Notes: generated by a model not told the origin, from the sequence alone. 64,000 nucleotides of DNA from Providencia heimbachae ATCC 35613 (GCF_001655055.1 NZ_LXEW01000010.1:80894-144893), one strand, 5' to 3'. Shown: positions 9,330 to 17,801, counted from the first letter of the stretch. A program made the numbers and translations.

Positions 9330-9370
9330 AGTATAGTGAAGTGTTATATAATGATATTGCTCAGGATCAA
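9330..9370 (-). promoter_or_regulatory. Candidate class II FNR-activated promoter of the dms operon
   Basis: TTGCTCAGGATCAA (9357-9370) has one mismatch to the FNR consensus TTGAT-N4-ATCAA. On the minus strand TATACT (revcomp of 9330-9335) is a good -10 element placed so that the FNR site centre is about 41 bp upstream of the expected transcript start near 9322. This is the geometry of class II FNR promoters and fits an anaerobic reductase operon. Confidence 0.65.
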
Positions 9371-9728
9371 AAAACACCTCTTTAATTGCTCTGATTATTT
9401 CAACTGTTTAAGTAAAAATTTAATTAATATTTCAATATGTAAAATAGTTTTTCAAAATTATTTAAAATGCAACATAAATAAATCGATGATTAATGAAATG
9501 AACAAATTGACATAATGGTTTATGAAAAAATCAATTAATAAAACTACTCAATTTTATCATATATTAGTGTATTAAATGATTATGGTTTTAATGCCAAAAT
9601 TTATAATTATAATTTAATAGTACAGTAGGTTTATTTCTATAAATATAGTATGCATCCATGCATACTTATCAAAACGATGAATATGACGTTTAATGAAAGG
9701 GACTTTCGATAGTATGTTATACCACTAG
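9371..9728. other. AT-rich intergenic region without visible gene
   Basis: No open reading frame with a credible ribosome binding site and no terminator was seen. The only clear structure is a 9-2-9 palindrome, AGTATGCATCCATGCATACT, at about 9648-9667. Confidence 0.6.
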
Positions 9729-10298
9729 CTAACTTGGTATAATTTCAATCCAAATTAATTGGCTATCCCGAGTAAGGGGTTTTAGCTCTCCCTCCCCGAT
9801 GTCAGGTAACCACCATCCTCCGTCTCCAGTCCGCATCAAATTACAATTGCCACCTGATACACTCCATTCACCCGATAACACATAAACCATGCCAGCCTGA
9901 TTAATGGGCAGTTTTTGTGCTTCAGTCAGAATATTACTTTTCACGATCCAGCGATCCGCACGAAAAATAAAGCTCAGTAAATTAGCAGGAGCCTGTATAA
10001 CATTAATATTGGCGTATTGACGAGCGGCAATTTGAATTGAATCTCCGGCTTGTTTTAAACGGTACACTCCGCATTTATCATCAGTGATAATATTCAACTC
10101 ATTATTATCAAGTAGGATAGCTAATCGCTCACCGCCTGAATACTGTTTAAGGAAACTATCCTGTTTAATTGTCGCAATACTTGCTCGCAATGAATAATCG
10201 GATGCAACGGGCCAGCAAAAAATTTCTTGGCTGGCACCGCTACCATCACTCCATTCAAAAACAGGCAACTCAGTTGTATTAAAACATTTTATTTTCAC
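9729..10298 (-). CDS. Ves/HutD-family cupin protein
   Basis: This 189-residue protein belongs to the HutD/Ves family of double-stranded beta-helix (cupin-like) proteins. The match to E. coli Ves (191 residues) is clear at YSLRASIATI followed by YSGGERLAILLD, and the C-terminal half has the second cupin strand set (GMVYVLSGEWSV). The biochemical role of Ves/HutD is poorly defined: Ves was reported as cold- and stress-related, and HutD is linked to histidine utilisation in other species. No hut genes are nearby. Confidence 0.75.
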   Translation of the reverse strand: MKIKCFNTTELPVFEWSDGSGASQEIFCWPVASDYSLRASIATIKQDSFLKQYSGGERLAILLDNNELNIITDDKCGVYRLKQAGDSIQIAARQYANINVIQAPANLLSFIFRADRWIVKSNILTEAQKLPINQAGMVYVLSGEWSVSGGNCNLMRTGDGGWWLPDIGEGELKPLTRDSQLIWIEIIPS

Positions 10299-10391
10299 AT
10301 TTCCCCCTGAGTTCTACATGAGTAATATTACCTAATATTTAGACTCTCAGAGTTAATGTTTCAAGGCAATGAATTTACAATGATAATGTGA

Positions 10392-11816
10392 CTAGTCACG
10401 CCTCTCGTCGATTAAATAATGACATAAGCGCCCTAACGTTTTCATTGCTTGCTCAACGCGTTCATTCCATGCAAAAGAGGCGTTAAGGCGAAAAGCATGA
10501 TTGAACTGGTCACTTGTCGAAAACATACTGCCTGGCGCAATACTGATCCCCTCTTTTAATGCAAGTTGATATAAACGTAATGCATTAAACGACGGCTCAA
10601 ATTCCAACCAAAGAAAATAGCCACCTTTCGGGGTATTCACTTTAACGGACGAGGGTAAATATTTCGCAATGGCTCCCAACATTTGATGTTGGCGCTGTTC
10701 CATGGTTTGACGTAATTTACGTAAATGATTGTCGTAACCACCTTGAGTTAAATATTCAGCAATCGCTAACTGTGTCGGTACGCTAGCAGAAACGGTGCTC
10801 ATCATCTGTAAATGTTGAATTTTTGAGGCATGATGCCCTGCCGCAACCCAGCCAACCCGATAACCCGGCGCTAAGCATTTAGAAAATGAGGAACAATGGA
10901 AGAAATTTCCTTTACTATCTAATGCCTTGGCTGGAATTGGCTGTTTATTACCAAAATAAAGCTCACCATATACGTCATCTTCTATCAATGAAATATCACG
11001 TTTATTGAGAATATCCACGAGACGTCTTTTATTTGCAGGTGGCATCGTTCCACCCAATGGATTTTGATAGTGAGTCATTAACCAACACGCTTTTATTGGG
11101 TATTTATCGACAATATCCTCTAATGCATCAAGGTCAATACCAAATAATGGGTCTGTTTTGATAGCAATAGCTTTAAGTTTTAAGCGTTCAATCGCTTGTA
11201 GCGAACCGTAAAACGCGGGGGATTCGATAACAACCCAATCCCCTGGCTGCGTCACCGATTGCAAGCTCAATACGAGAGACTCCATTGCTCCAGCGGTAAT
11301 AACAATCTCATCAGGGGCGACATGGATACCTTGAGTTGCATAACGCTGCGCGATATTACGTCGTAACTGTTCATTCCCCGGAGGCAAATTCGCCGTTGTA
11401 TTAAATTTTGCTAATCGACGAGCAACAGATGCAAGGGATTTACCTAATTTAGGCTCATCCAATAATGCAGGTTCTGGAAATGCGGAGCCAAATGCGATAA
11501 TATCTGGATCCTTACAGGCTTGTAGTACACCAAAAATAGAGGCGTTAATCTCTACATTCTCATTTAAATGTAGCCCTTTTCCCCCTTTTGCTGCAGCAAA
11601 CGCATTATTTCGATTTGCCACGTAATACCCAGATTGCGGACGCGCTGCGACCCATCCTTGGCTTTCGAGTAATTGGTAAGCTTGCACGACGGTCATTAAA
11701 CTCAGACCTGATTGTTTAACACTTTCCCTAAGTGAAGGTAATCTATCACCAACTTGCCAGATATTGTCTTCAATTTGCTGACGAATTTGTGCTGCTAACT
11801 GTTCATATCTCGTCAT
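10392..11816 (-). CDS. ydcR: MocR-family GntR/aminotransferase regulator YdcR-like
   Basis: This 474-residue protein fuses an N-terminal GntR winged helix (residues 1-70, LPSLRESVKQSGLSLMTVVQAYQLLESQGW) to a PLP-dependent fold-type I aminotransferase-like domain. The PLP lysine lies in SSFSKCLAPGYRVGW. It aligns throughout with E. coli YdcR (468). Members of the MocR family sense PLP or amino compounds and regulate neighbouring genes. It is divergent from the cioAB-type oxidase operon, and three TTATAGTTAA-type boxes lie between them, so autoregulation or control of the oxidase is plausible (inference). Confidence 0.88.
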   Translation of the reverse strand: MTRYEQLAAQIRQQIEDNIWQVGDRLPSLRESVKQSGLSLMTVVQAYQLLESQGWVAARPQSGYYVANRNNAFAAAKGGKGLHLNENVEINASIFGVLQACKDPDIIAFGSAFPEPALLDEPKLGKSLASVARRLAKFNTTANLPPGNEQLRRNIAQRYATQGIHVAPDEIVITAGAMESLVLSLQSVTQPGDWVVIESPAFYGSLQAIERLKLKAIAIKTDPLFGIDLDALEDIVDKYPIKACWLMTHYQNPLGGTMPPANKRRLVDILNKRDISLIEDDVYGELYFGNKQPIPAKALDSKGNFFHCSSFSKCLAPGYRVGWVAAGHHASKIQHLQMMSTVSASVPTQLAIAEYLTQGGYDNHLRKLRQTMEQRQHQMLGAIAKYLPSSVKVNTPKGGYFLWLEFEPSFNALRLYQLALKEGISIAPGSMFSTSDQFNHAFRLNASFAWNERVEQAMKTLGRLCHYLIDERRD

Positions 11817-11830
11817 AGCCGCCTCAACTG

Positions 11831-11922
11831 TTATAGTTAATATCTCAATAATTGTTACTATTATAGTTTATCTTCTCATGTTCTACTTATCCACACATTC
11901 ACCTGACTTTTTTTAACTATAA
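11831..11922. promoter_or_regulatory. Candidate MocR operator boxes
   Basis: TTATAGTTAA (11831-11840) and TTATAGTTTA (11861-11870) form a direct repeat spaced 30 bp apart, and TTAACTATAA (11913-11922) is the inverted copy. MocR regulators often use direct repeats with helical-turn spacing. The boxes lie in the ydcR-cioA divergent promoter region. Confidence 0.5.
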
Positions 11923-12066
11923 GCACAAAACATTTTTAGTTGGATTACTAAAACTGAGTAATTTAGCGGAAGCAGTTGCCATTTTAGCTAAGGATCAGCA
12001 CCTAAGCTGTTGACGTAATAACTTAAAATGTCGCGTGCACATTATCGATACCATTCAGGGGTCAAT

Positions 12067-13404
12067 ATGTTTGGACTAAGTGCGCTGGAACTCGCCCGTA
12101 TACAATTCGCGTTTACGGTCTCGTTCCATATTATCTTCCCAGCCATCACTATTGGGCTTGCTAGTTATTTAGCGGTGCTTCAAGGTTTATGGATTAAAAC
12201 TCGTGATACAGACTATATAAAACTGTTCCATTTTTGGTCAAAAGTTTTCGCTGTTAATTTCGGAATGGGCGTGGTTTCTGGTTTGGTTATGGCATACCAA
12301 TTTGGAACTAACTGGAGCTTCTTTTCTGATTTTGCTGGAAGCGTTACCGGACCATTATTAACTTATGAAGTTCTCACCGCCTTCTTCTTAGAGGCAGGTT
12401 TCCTCGGTGTCATGCTATTTGGTATGAATCGAGTGGGTGAAAAACTGCATTTCTTTGCAACTTGTATGGTTGCGCTCGGCACAATTATTTCAACCTTTTG
12501 GATCCTTGCCTCTAATAGCTTTATGCAAACACCACAAGGGTTCGAAATTGTTGATAATCGGATCGTACCCGTTGATTGGCTGGCGGTTATCTTCAACCCA
12601 TCCTTCCCTTATCGATTGTTCCACATGACAACGGCCGCTTTCTTAGCCGCAGCCTTTTTCATTGGTGCATCCGCAGCGTGGCATTTACTCAAAGGCAATA
12701 AGTCCTCAGCCATGAAGAAAATGTTCTCCATGTCACTGTGGCTTATTCTTGTTTTGGCGCCAGTACAGGCACTTATTGGTGATGCTCATGGGCTTAATAC
12801 CCTAAAACATCAACCCGCAAAAGTGGCGGCAATGGAAGGTCATTGGGAAAATAAACCGGGTGAAGCCACTCCACTCATTCTTTTCGGTATTCCAAATCAA
12901 GAAGCTGAAAAAACCGAGTACGCCATCAAAATACCGTATCTTGCAAGCTTAATTTTAACTCATAGCCTTGATAAACAAGTTCCTGCGTTAAAAGAGTTTG
13001 CGCCAGAAGATAGACCTAATGTGTTCATGGTGTTCTGGTCATTCCGCGTCATGGTTGGGCTCGGGTTACTGATGATTGCCGCTGGCGTCTGGAGCCTTTG
13101 GCTACGCTATAGAAAAAATCTCTACGAATCAAAAGCATTTTTGCGCTTTATGTTTGTAATGGCGCCATCAGGGCTTATCGCTATTTTAGCCGGATGGTTT
13201 ACAACCGAAATAGGACGACAACCTTGGACGGTCTACGGATTACAACGAACCGCAGATGCTGTCAGTGCTCATGGCGAAATTCATATGAGTATTAGCTTAA
13301 TTGCCTTCTTTGTTGTCTACGGGGGGGTTTTTGGTATTGGTTACATGTACATGATGAAATTAATTCGTAAAGGTATCACGGAGGATCAAACTCATGGGAA
13401 TTGA
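12067..13404 (+). CDS. cioA: Cyanide-insensitive bd-type quinol oxidase subunit I (CioA/CydA-like)
   Basis: This 445-residue haem-binding subunit of a cytochrome bd-type ubiquinol oxidase reduces O2 to water at the inner membrane. Family features include LARIQFAFTVSFHIIFPAITIG at the N-terminus, the haem-ligand histidine in FHMTTAAF, GWFTTEIGRQPWTVYG and HGEIHMSIS. The quinol-binding Q-loop is short, as in the CioA branch. I chose ATG 12067 because AGGGG lies seven bases upstream; the longer frame from 12028 has no such site. It overlaps subunit II by 11 bp. Confidence 0.88.
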   Translation: MFGLSALELARIQFAFTVSFHIIFPAITIGLASYLAVLQGLWIKTRDTDYIKLFHFWSKVFAVNFGMGVVSGLVMAYQFGTNWSFFSDFAGSVTGPLLTYEVLTAFFLEAGFLGVMLFGMNRVGEKLHFFATCMVALGTIISTFWILASNSFMQTPQGFEIVDNRIVPVDWLAVIFNPSFPYRLFHMTTAAFLAAAFFIGASAAWHLLKGNKSSAMKKMFSMSLWLILVLAPVQALIGDAHGLNTLKHQPAKVAAMEGHWENKPGEATPLILFGIPNQEAEKTEYAIKIPYLASLILTHSLDKQVPALKEFAPEDRPNVFMVFWSFRVMVGLGLLMIAAGVWSLWLRYRKNLYESKAFLRFMFVMAPSGLIAILAGWFTTEIGRQPWTVYGLQRTADAVSAHGEIHMSISLIAFFVVYGGVFGIGYMYMMKLIRKGITEDQTHGN

Positions 13405-14404
13405 TTTACCTCTCATATGGTTCGTCATTATCGTATTTAGCATGCTGATGTACATTGTCATGGATGGCTTCGATTTAGGTATTGGTATCCTTTATCCTGC
13501 TCTAAAAGATAGTCAAGATCGTGATTTAATGATGAATAGTGTTGCCCCCGTTTGGGACGGTAACGAAACATGGTTAGTGCTTGGTGGTGCTGCCCTATTC
13601 GGTGCTTTCCCTTTGGCTTATGCCATTGTGTTAGATGCCCTTTCTATTCCACTGACGTTTATGCTGTTAGCCTTGATTTTCCGTGGCGTTGCATTTGAGT
13701 TTAGGTTTAGAGCCGATGAATCTCATCGCCGTCATTGGGATCATGCATTTATTTGGGGATCAATTTTTGCAACCTTCATGCAAGGTATTGTCGTCGGTGC
13801 ATTTATACAAGGCTTTCATGTTGAAAACCGCGTCTATATGGGCGGGTATTTTGACTGGTTCTCTCCATTCCCGCTTTTTTGTGGCTTAGGGCTGGTTGTG
13901 GCTTATGCCCTACTCGCTTGTGGTTGGTTGATCATGAAAACCGAGGGACATCTGCGTCACACCATGTATCGTGTTTTACGCCCATTAACCTTACTCATGG
14001 TTGCGGTGATAGCAGCTATTAGCCTATGGACACCAATTGTAAACGATGCCATTTATACGCGTTGGTTTTCATTACCTAATCTCTTTTTCTTCTTACCGGT
14101 TCCATTATTGGTATTGGGCTGCACTTGGATGATTTTAAAGAGCGCTAAACGTCAACTGCATGACAGTATTCCCTTCTTAGCGGCGCTACTTTTGATTTTC
14201 CTTGGTTTCACTGGACTTGGGATCAGTATCTGGCCAAATCTTATTCCACCTGCAATTAGCTTCCGTGATGCAGCAGGGCCACCAGAAAGCTTAGGCTTTA
14301 TGCTAGTCGGCGCATTATTCATCATTCCTGTTATTTTGGTTTATACCTATTGGAGTTACTATGTCTTCAGAGGAAAAATTACCCCTGACCAAGGCTACCA
14401 CTGA
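13394..14404 (+). CDS. cioB: bd-type quinol oxidase subunit II (CioB/CydB-like)
   Basis: This 336-residue membrane subunit contains the family motifs MDGFDLGIGILYP, WDGNETWLVLGGAALFGAFP and GFTGLGISIWPNLIPP. Its length matches CioB (about 335) rather than E. coli CydB (379). GGAGG lies just upstream of the ATG inside cioA, indicating translational coupling. The 3' end overlaps a small DUF2474-like gene by 44 bp. The complex would give respiration at low O2 or under cyanide, sulfide or nitrosative stress (family knowledge). Confidence 0.88.
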   Translation: MGIDLPLIWFVIIVFSMLMYIVMDGFDLGIGILYPALKDSQDRDLMMNSVAPVWDGNETWLVLGGAALFGAFPLAYAIVLDALSIPLTFMLLALIFRGVAFEFRFRADESHRRHWDHAFIWGSIFATFMQGIVVGAFIQGFHVENRVYMGGYFDWFSPFPLFCGLGLVVAYALLACGWLIMKTEGHLRHTMYRVLRPLTLLMVAVIAAISLWTPIVNDAIYTRWFSLPNLFFFLPVPLLVLGCTWMILKSAKRQLHDSIPFLAALLLIFLGFTGLGISIWPNLIPPAISFRDAAGPPESLGFMLVGALFIIPVILVYTYWSYYVFRGKITPDQGYH

Positions 14405-14552
14405 TAGTGTAGCGCTTAATACTGCGCTATCCCCTTGGTTGAAGAAAATAGGCTGGTTGGTCGCCATTTGGTTAGGCAGTGTTTTAGTCCTATTTGCGTT
14501 CTCTTCTGTGTTTAAATTATTAATGACAGCCGCAGGAATGAAGGTCAAATAA
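14361..14552 (+). CDS. DUF2474-like small membrane protein of the cio operon
   Basis: This 63-residue protein has one transmembrane helix (GWLVAIWLGSVLVLFAFSSVF) after a hydrophilic N-terminus and a short basic tail. The WLKKIGWLVAIW motif and its position behind cioB match DUF2474, a family of small proteins found after CioAB-type oxidases. By analogy with CydX it may be an accessory subunit (inference). The ATG lies within the end of cioB in another frame, with GGAG seven bases upstream. A terminator follows. Confidence 0.75.
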   Translation: MSSEEKLPLTKATTDSVALNTALSPWLKKIGWLVAIWLGSVLVLFAFSSVFKLLMTAAGMKVK

Positions 14553-14577
14553 CGCCACTATCTATGCTTGTATCTTT

Positions 14578-14614
14578 AATGCCGCGTTAGCTTATTAATG
14601 CGGCATTTTTTCTT
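14578..14614 (+). terminator. Terminator of the cio operon
   Basis: AATGCCGC (14579-14586) pairs with GCGGCATT (14600-14607) and is followed by TTTTTCTTT. Confidence 0.85.
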
Positions 14615-14672
14615 TATCCCTTCCCTGCTATCTGAATTATTTTGGGGTATACCCTATTTATATTCATGCTAT

Positions 14673-14691
14673 GATAATGATAACAGTTACC
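14673..14691 (+). promoter_or_regulatory. Fur box upstream of siderophore reductase
   Basis: GATAATGATAACAGTTACC matches the 19-bp Fur consensus at 15 positions and lies 37 bp before the start codon of the siderophore-interacting protein. A partial second site with ATTATCATT follows around 14700. Confidence 0.8.
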
Positions 14692-14727
14692 ATATAATAA
14701 AATTATCATTAACATAGGAGATCGTCC

Positions 14728-15567
14728 GTGGCTACAGATAACACCGCTGAAAAAAATATATATCGCCCGGCGCCACCACAGCTCATTCAAGTTAAATCGA
14801 TTACTGATATCAGTCCCTCTATCCGCTGCATTACCTTCACCGGTGAACGCCTCGCCAATTACCCTCATAATTGTGAAGGCGGGCACCTTAAAATTTTTTT
14901 AGCGCCTGATTTAATCAGTAAGCCTGCTCTTCCTGTCTTAACTGAAAAAGGCCGCAGCTGGCCAGAAAATGAGCCGCGTCCCTTTGTCCGCACTTATTCT
15001 GTGCGTGCAATCCGCCCTGAGATCAATGAAATTGATATTGAGTTTGCCATGCATGGCGGTGCAAGCGGTCCTGCATATCTGTTCGCCCGTGACGCTAAGC
15101 CGGGTAACTGGATGGGCATCACTAATCCTGGCGGCCCTGAACCACTGTTACCGATTAGGCAGCACTATTTTATGGCTGGAGACTCAAGCTCTCTACCTGC
15201 TATCGCTGCCCTATTAGAAAAGATGCCCGCACATGCTCAGGGAAAGGTTATTTTGCGCCTTGATAATCAAGAAGATATTCGTAAACTCACTAAACCAGAA
15301 GGCATTGAAGTTATCTGGATTTGTGGTGATATAAATAAAACAGCCGAATTAATTAGCACCTTTAAATCGTGGAAAATTCCGAGCAGCGATGCCGCATTTT
15401 GGATCGCTGGGGAAGATCAAATCATTCGCGATCTACGTCGTTATATCCGTCGTGAAAAAGAATTTGGCCGTGATGATATTTATGCTATCCCTTATTGGAG
15501 ACACGGCTATGATGAAGAAGGCTATCATCATCAACGCCATGAAGTGATGGATAACCCCGACGATTAA
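14728..15567 (+). CDS. Siderophore-interacting protein / ferric-chelate reductase (YqjH/ViuB family)
   Basis: This 279-residue protein of the SIP family has an N-terminal FAD-binding domain (RPFVRTYSVRAI) and a C-terminal NAD(P)H domain (FWIAGEDQIIRDLRRYI). Family members reduce ferric siderophores in the cytoplasm to release iron. The start is GTG at 14728 with AGGAG six bases before it. A strong Fur box overlaps its promoter, so expression in iron limitation is expected. The histidine-rich C-terminal tail (residues 262-273) extends past the E. coli YqjH length (254). Confidence 0.88.
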   Translation: MATDNTAEKNIYRPAPPQLIQVKSITDISPSIRCITFTGERLANYPHNCEGGHLKIFLAPDLISKPALPVLTEKGRSWPENEPRPFVRTYSVRAIRPEINEIDIEFAMHGGASGPAYLFARDAKPGNWMGITNPGGPEPLLPIRQHYFMAGDSSSLPAIAALLEKMPAHAQGKVILRLDNQEDIRKLTKPEGIEVIWICGDINKTAELISTFKSWKIPSSDAAFWIAGEDQIIRDLRRYIRREKEFGRDDIYAIPYWRHGYDEEGYHHQRHEVMDNPDD

Positions 15568-15582
15568 TCATTGATATTACGT

Positions 15583-15616
15583 TAAACGGCTGAGCCCTTC
15601 GGCCGTTTCTTTCCTT
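15583..15616 (+). terminator. Terminator after siderophore reductase
   Basis: AAACGGC (15584-15590) pairs with GCCGTTT (15602-15608), followed by CTTTCCTTTT. Confidence 0.8.
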
Positions 15617-15741
15617 TTGTACACCTTCTCAAAATTTAATAGCTTAATATATTTAAATATTTTTATATTTTCTTCCCATTAATTCCCTGTATTTATTCAA
15701 CTCTGCTGCTAACCCGACTCAAAAAATACTTCCCATAATCC

Positions 15742-15764
15742 ATTTTGTTATGTTATAACATCCT
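15742..15764 (+). promoter_or_regulatory. Zur box upstream of zinT
   Basis: TGTTATGTTATAACA (15746-15760) matches the core of the Zur palindrome TGTTATANTATAACA with one mismatch. It lies about 45 bp before the zinT start, so zinc repression is expected. Confidence 0.75.
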
Positions 15765-15804
15765 AGTTGATACATAAAACTCAATAAGCATAGGAAAAAT
15801 AACA

Positions 15805-16458
15805 GTGCAGAAGAAAACTATTTTGAATACGGCATTAAGTATCACTCTAGCCCTTGCCAGTTTCAGCTTATTCGCCCATGGCTCCCACAGTCATTCTCAC
15901 CCACAATCGGAAAAAGCCATTCAAGCTTCTAATGGGATCTTTAATGATAATGAGGTGAAAGATAGAAAATTGAGTGACTGGCAAGGCGTTTGGGAATCGA
16001 TTAACCCACTGTTACTGAATGGAAAGCTTGATGCGGTACTCGAGCATAAAGCCCAGAAAAATAAAGATAAGAGTGTCGACGAATATCGCGAATACTATAA
16101 AAAAGGTTATGCCACCGATATTGATATGATCGGCATTGAAAATAATATCATTGAATTTACCCAAAATGGCGTCGTCAATTCTTGTCACTACGCTTATTCA
16201 GGATACAAAATTCTTAACTATGCCTCTGGTAAAAAAGGTGTTCGCTACTTATTTGAATGCCAAGATGCGAATTCAAAAGCCCCTAAATATATTCAATTCA
16301 GCGACCATATTATTGAACCTCAACCATCGGGACATTTTCATCTCTATATGGGGAACGAATCGCAAGAAAAATTATTAGAGAAATTAGATAATTGGCCAAC
16401 TTATTATCCTTATTCTCTGACTGACGAACAGATTGTTCACGAAATGCTCTATCATTAA
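15805..16458 (+). CDS. zinT: Periplasmic zinc-binding protein ZinT
   Basis: This 217-residue protein has a signal peptide (ILNTALSITLALASFSLFAHG) followed at once by a histidine-rich metal-binding stretch (HGSHSHSH) and a ZinT/YodA lipocalin-like domain (LSDWQGVWESINPLL ... GHFHLYMGNESQ). ZinT binds zinc in the periplasm and cooperates with ZnuA in zinc-starved cells. The length matches E. coli ZinT (216). The start is GTG. The Zur box upstream supports the assignment. It is convergent with phoH. Confidence 0.94.
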   Translation: MQKKTILNTALSITLALASFSLFAHGSHSHSHPQSEKAIQASNGIFNDNEVKDRKLSDWQGVWESINPLLLNGKLDAVLEHKAQKNKDKSVDEYREYYKKGYATDIDMIGIENNIIEFTQNGVVNSCHYAYSGYKILNYASGKKGVRYLFECQDANSKAPKYIQFSDHIIEPQPSGHFHLYMGNESQEKLLEKLDNWPTYYPYSLTDEQIVHEMLYH

Positions 16459-16475
16459 TATTAGGATAAAAATAT

Positions 16476-16501
16476 GCCCCTATCCTGAAGTTAGGGGCAG
16501 T
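16476..16501 (-). terminator. Hairpin between zinT and phoH
   Basis: GCCCCTA and TTAGGGGC form a short hairpin between the two convergent genes. On the minus strand it is followed by ATATTTTTATCC, so it most likely ends the phoH transcript. Confidence 0.55.
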
Positions 16502-16511
16502 GATAATGCAA

Positions 16512-17297
16512 TTAATTATTGTAAGCGAGTAAAGCTTTATGGCACAGTTGTGATCTTACACAATCATCAATCGTAAAGTTAATCATCGAGACCATTTCAT
16601 CACTGCTAAAGCGCTGTAATGCATCAGCTAGGCCTGAACGAACACCTTCGGGTAAATCACACTGGGTCACATCACCATTCACAATCACGGTGACATTCTC
16701 ACCCAAACGAGTTAAAAACATTTTCATCTGTGTGACAGTCACATTTTGAGCCTCATCTAAAATAACGATCGCATTTTCAAAGGTTCTGCCACGCATATAA
16801 GCAAATGGTGAAATTTCAACTTTTGCAATTTCAGGCCGTAAACAATACTGCAAGAATGAGCTACCGAGCCTTTTAGCAAGCACATCATATACAGGTCGAA
16901 AATAGGGTGCGAACTTTTCCGACATATCCCCCGGCAAAAAGCCAAGGTCTTCTTCAGCTTGTAAAACAGGCCGAGTGACAATAATTTTATTGATATCCTT
17001 ATGGATCAACGCATCCGCTGCCAAGGCAGTACTAATATACGTTTTACCACAACCTGCCTCGCCATTGGCGAAGATCAGCTGCTTGTGTTTAATCGAATTA
17101 ATATAGAGTTTTTGGGCTTCATTACGTGGCAATATTGGCGTTTCATCACGACGTTCTTTTGCCATTCCGATAGGCTCAATGCCTGTCAGTTCAGCAAAAG
17201 AGGCGATATTATTCATATCAAACCTACCCGATCGCTCTTTACGTGATGTACGTTTTGTTTCACGACGTTCTTTTGTTGCAGCTTTCTGTCTACTCAT
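16512..17297 (-). CDS. phoH: PhoH family ATPase
   Basis: This 261-residue PhoH-type P-loop ATPase has Walker A in NGEAGCGKTYIST and Walker B in IVILDEAQN, with the family motif VTRPVLQAEEDLGFLPGD between them. The fold is that of superfamily I helicases; the function of stand-alone PhoH is unclear and RNA-related roles have been proposed. I chose ATG 17297 (MSRQKAATKERR), eight bases after AAGGG. The N-terminus is strongly basic. A leader with a promoter, a short ORF and an intrinsic terminator precedes it. Confidence 0.88.
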   Translation of the reverse strand: MSRQKAATKERRETKRTSRKERSGRFDMNNIASFAELTGIEPIGMAKERRDETPILPRNEAQKLYINSIKHKQLIFANGEAGCGKTYISTALAADALIHKDINKIIVTRPVLQAEEDLGFLPGDMSEKFAPYFRPVYDVLAKRLGSSFLQYCLRPEIAKVEISPFAYMRGRTFENAIVILDEAQNVTVTQMKMFLTRLGENVTVIVNGDVTQCDLPEGVRSGLADALQRFSSDEMVSMINFTIDDCVRSQLCHKALLAYNN

Positions 17298-17343
17298 AGT
17301 ATTAACCCTTCCATGTATCAGTGATGTCAATTCAAATGATGAA

Positions 17344-17517
17344 CTATTCAAAACAGAGAGGAGCTCCCTTCAAGCTCTTAGGGTAAAACACAGAATTTTG
17401 GCTGAAAATAGTCTGTAGCACCGATAAGAAAAAACCGGTTACCAATCTCATCATGATGATTCCATGATGGAGTGATAACCGGTCTTGTATATTCTTTAAT
17501 AAACACCTAGTTCCCAT
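17344..17517 (-). CDS. Possible 57-codon leader ORF upstream of phoH
   Basis: An ORF starting at ATG 17517 has an AGGAGA ribosome binding site six bases upstream. Residues about 19 to 39 (GIIMMRLVTGFFLSVLQ) are hydrophobic. Codons about 12 to 31 fall exactly on the terminator hairpin of the phoH leader. It may be a leader peptide whose translation decides folding of the hairpin, or a small membrane protein. I recognise no homologue. Confidence 0.4.
   Translation of the reverse strand: MGTRCLLKNIQDRLSLHHGIIMMRLVTGFFLSVLQTIFSQNSVFYPKSLKGAPLCFE
17424..17484 (-). terminator. Intrinsic terminator/attenuator in phoH leader
   Basis: On the minus strand ACCGGTTA (17483-17476) pairs with TAACCGGT (17441-17434), an inner CATCATG/CATGATG hairpin extends the stem, and TTTTTTCTT follows. 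It lies about 127 bp before the phoH start and downstream of a promoter, so it would stop most phoH transcripts unless relieved. Confidence 0.7.
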
Positions 17518-17646
17518 TAGTTTCTCCTAACAACGTAATATACGTAAACTAAAGAATCTATGTGACACTATCATGACAAACTGTTTTTATTTAAATTTAC
17601 ATTTAATCGCGCCGACAGTTTGTGTTGTTTATCTATTCTAATAAAT

Positions 17647-17676
17647 AATATAGCGCTAATTGTTTTTTATATGCAA
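17647..17676 (-). promoter_or_regulatory. Candidate sigma-70 promoter of phoH leader
   Basis: On the minus strand TTGCAT (revcomp of 17671-17676) and TATATT (revcomp of 17647-17652) are spaced 18 bp apart, giving a start near 17640 and a leader of about 340 nt. Confidence 0.5.
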
Positions 17677-17750
17677 CATTTTTTTAACTTTTAATTCACG
17701 TGCTATTTTTCGATAACCGCCTTAAAACTTCATTTTAAAAAAGCAGTACA

Positions 17751-17793
17751 AAACAAAAAACCGTTATTGATTAATAATTAATCGATAACGGTT
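17751..17793 (-). terminator. Terminator of endA
   Basis: On the minus strand AAACCGTTAT (17794-17785) pairs with ATAACGGTTT (17768-17759), followed by TTTTGTTTTG. Confidence 0.85.
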
Positions 17794-17801
17794 TAGCATG
17801 A

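Noticed and set aside
9648..9667. Palindrome AGTATGCATCCATGCATACT as an operator
   Set aside because: It lies 60 bp beyond the ves stop and far from any start codon; I could not tie it to a gene, so it is noted only in the intergenic entry.
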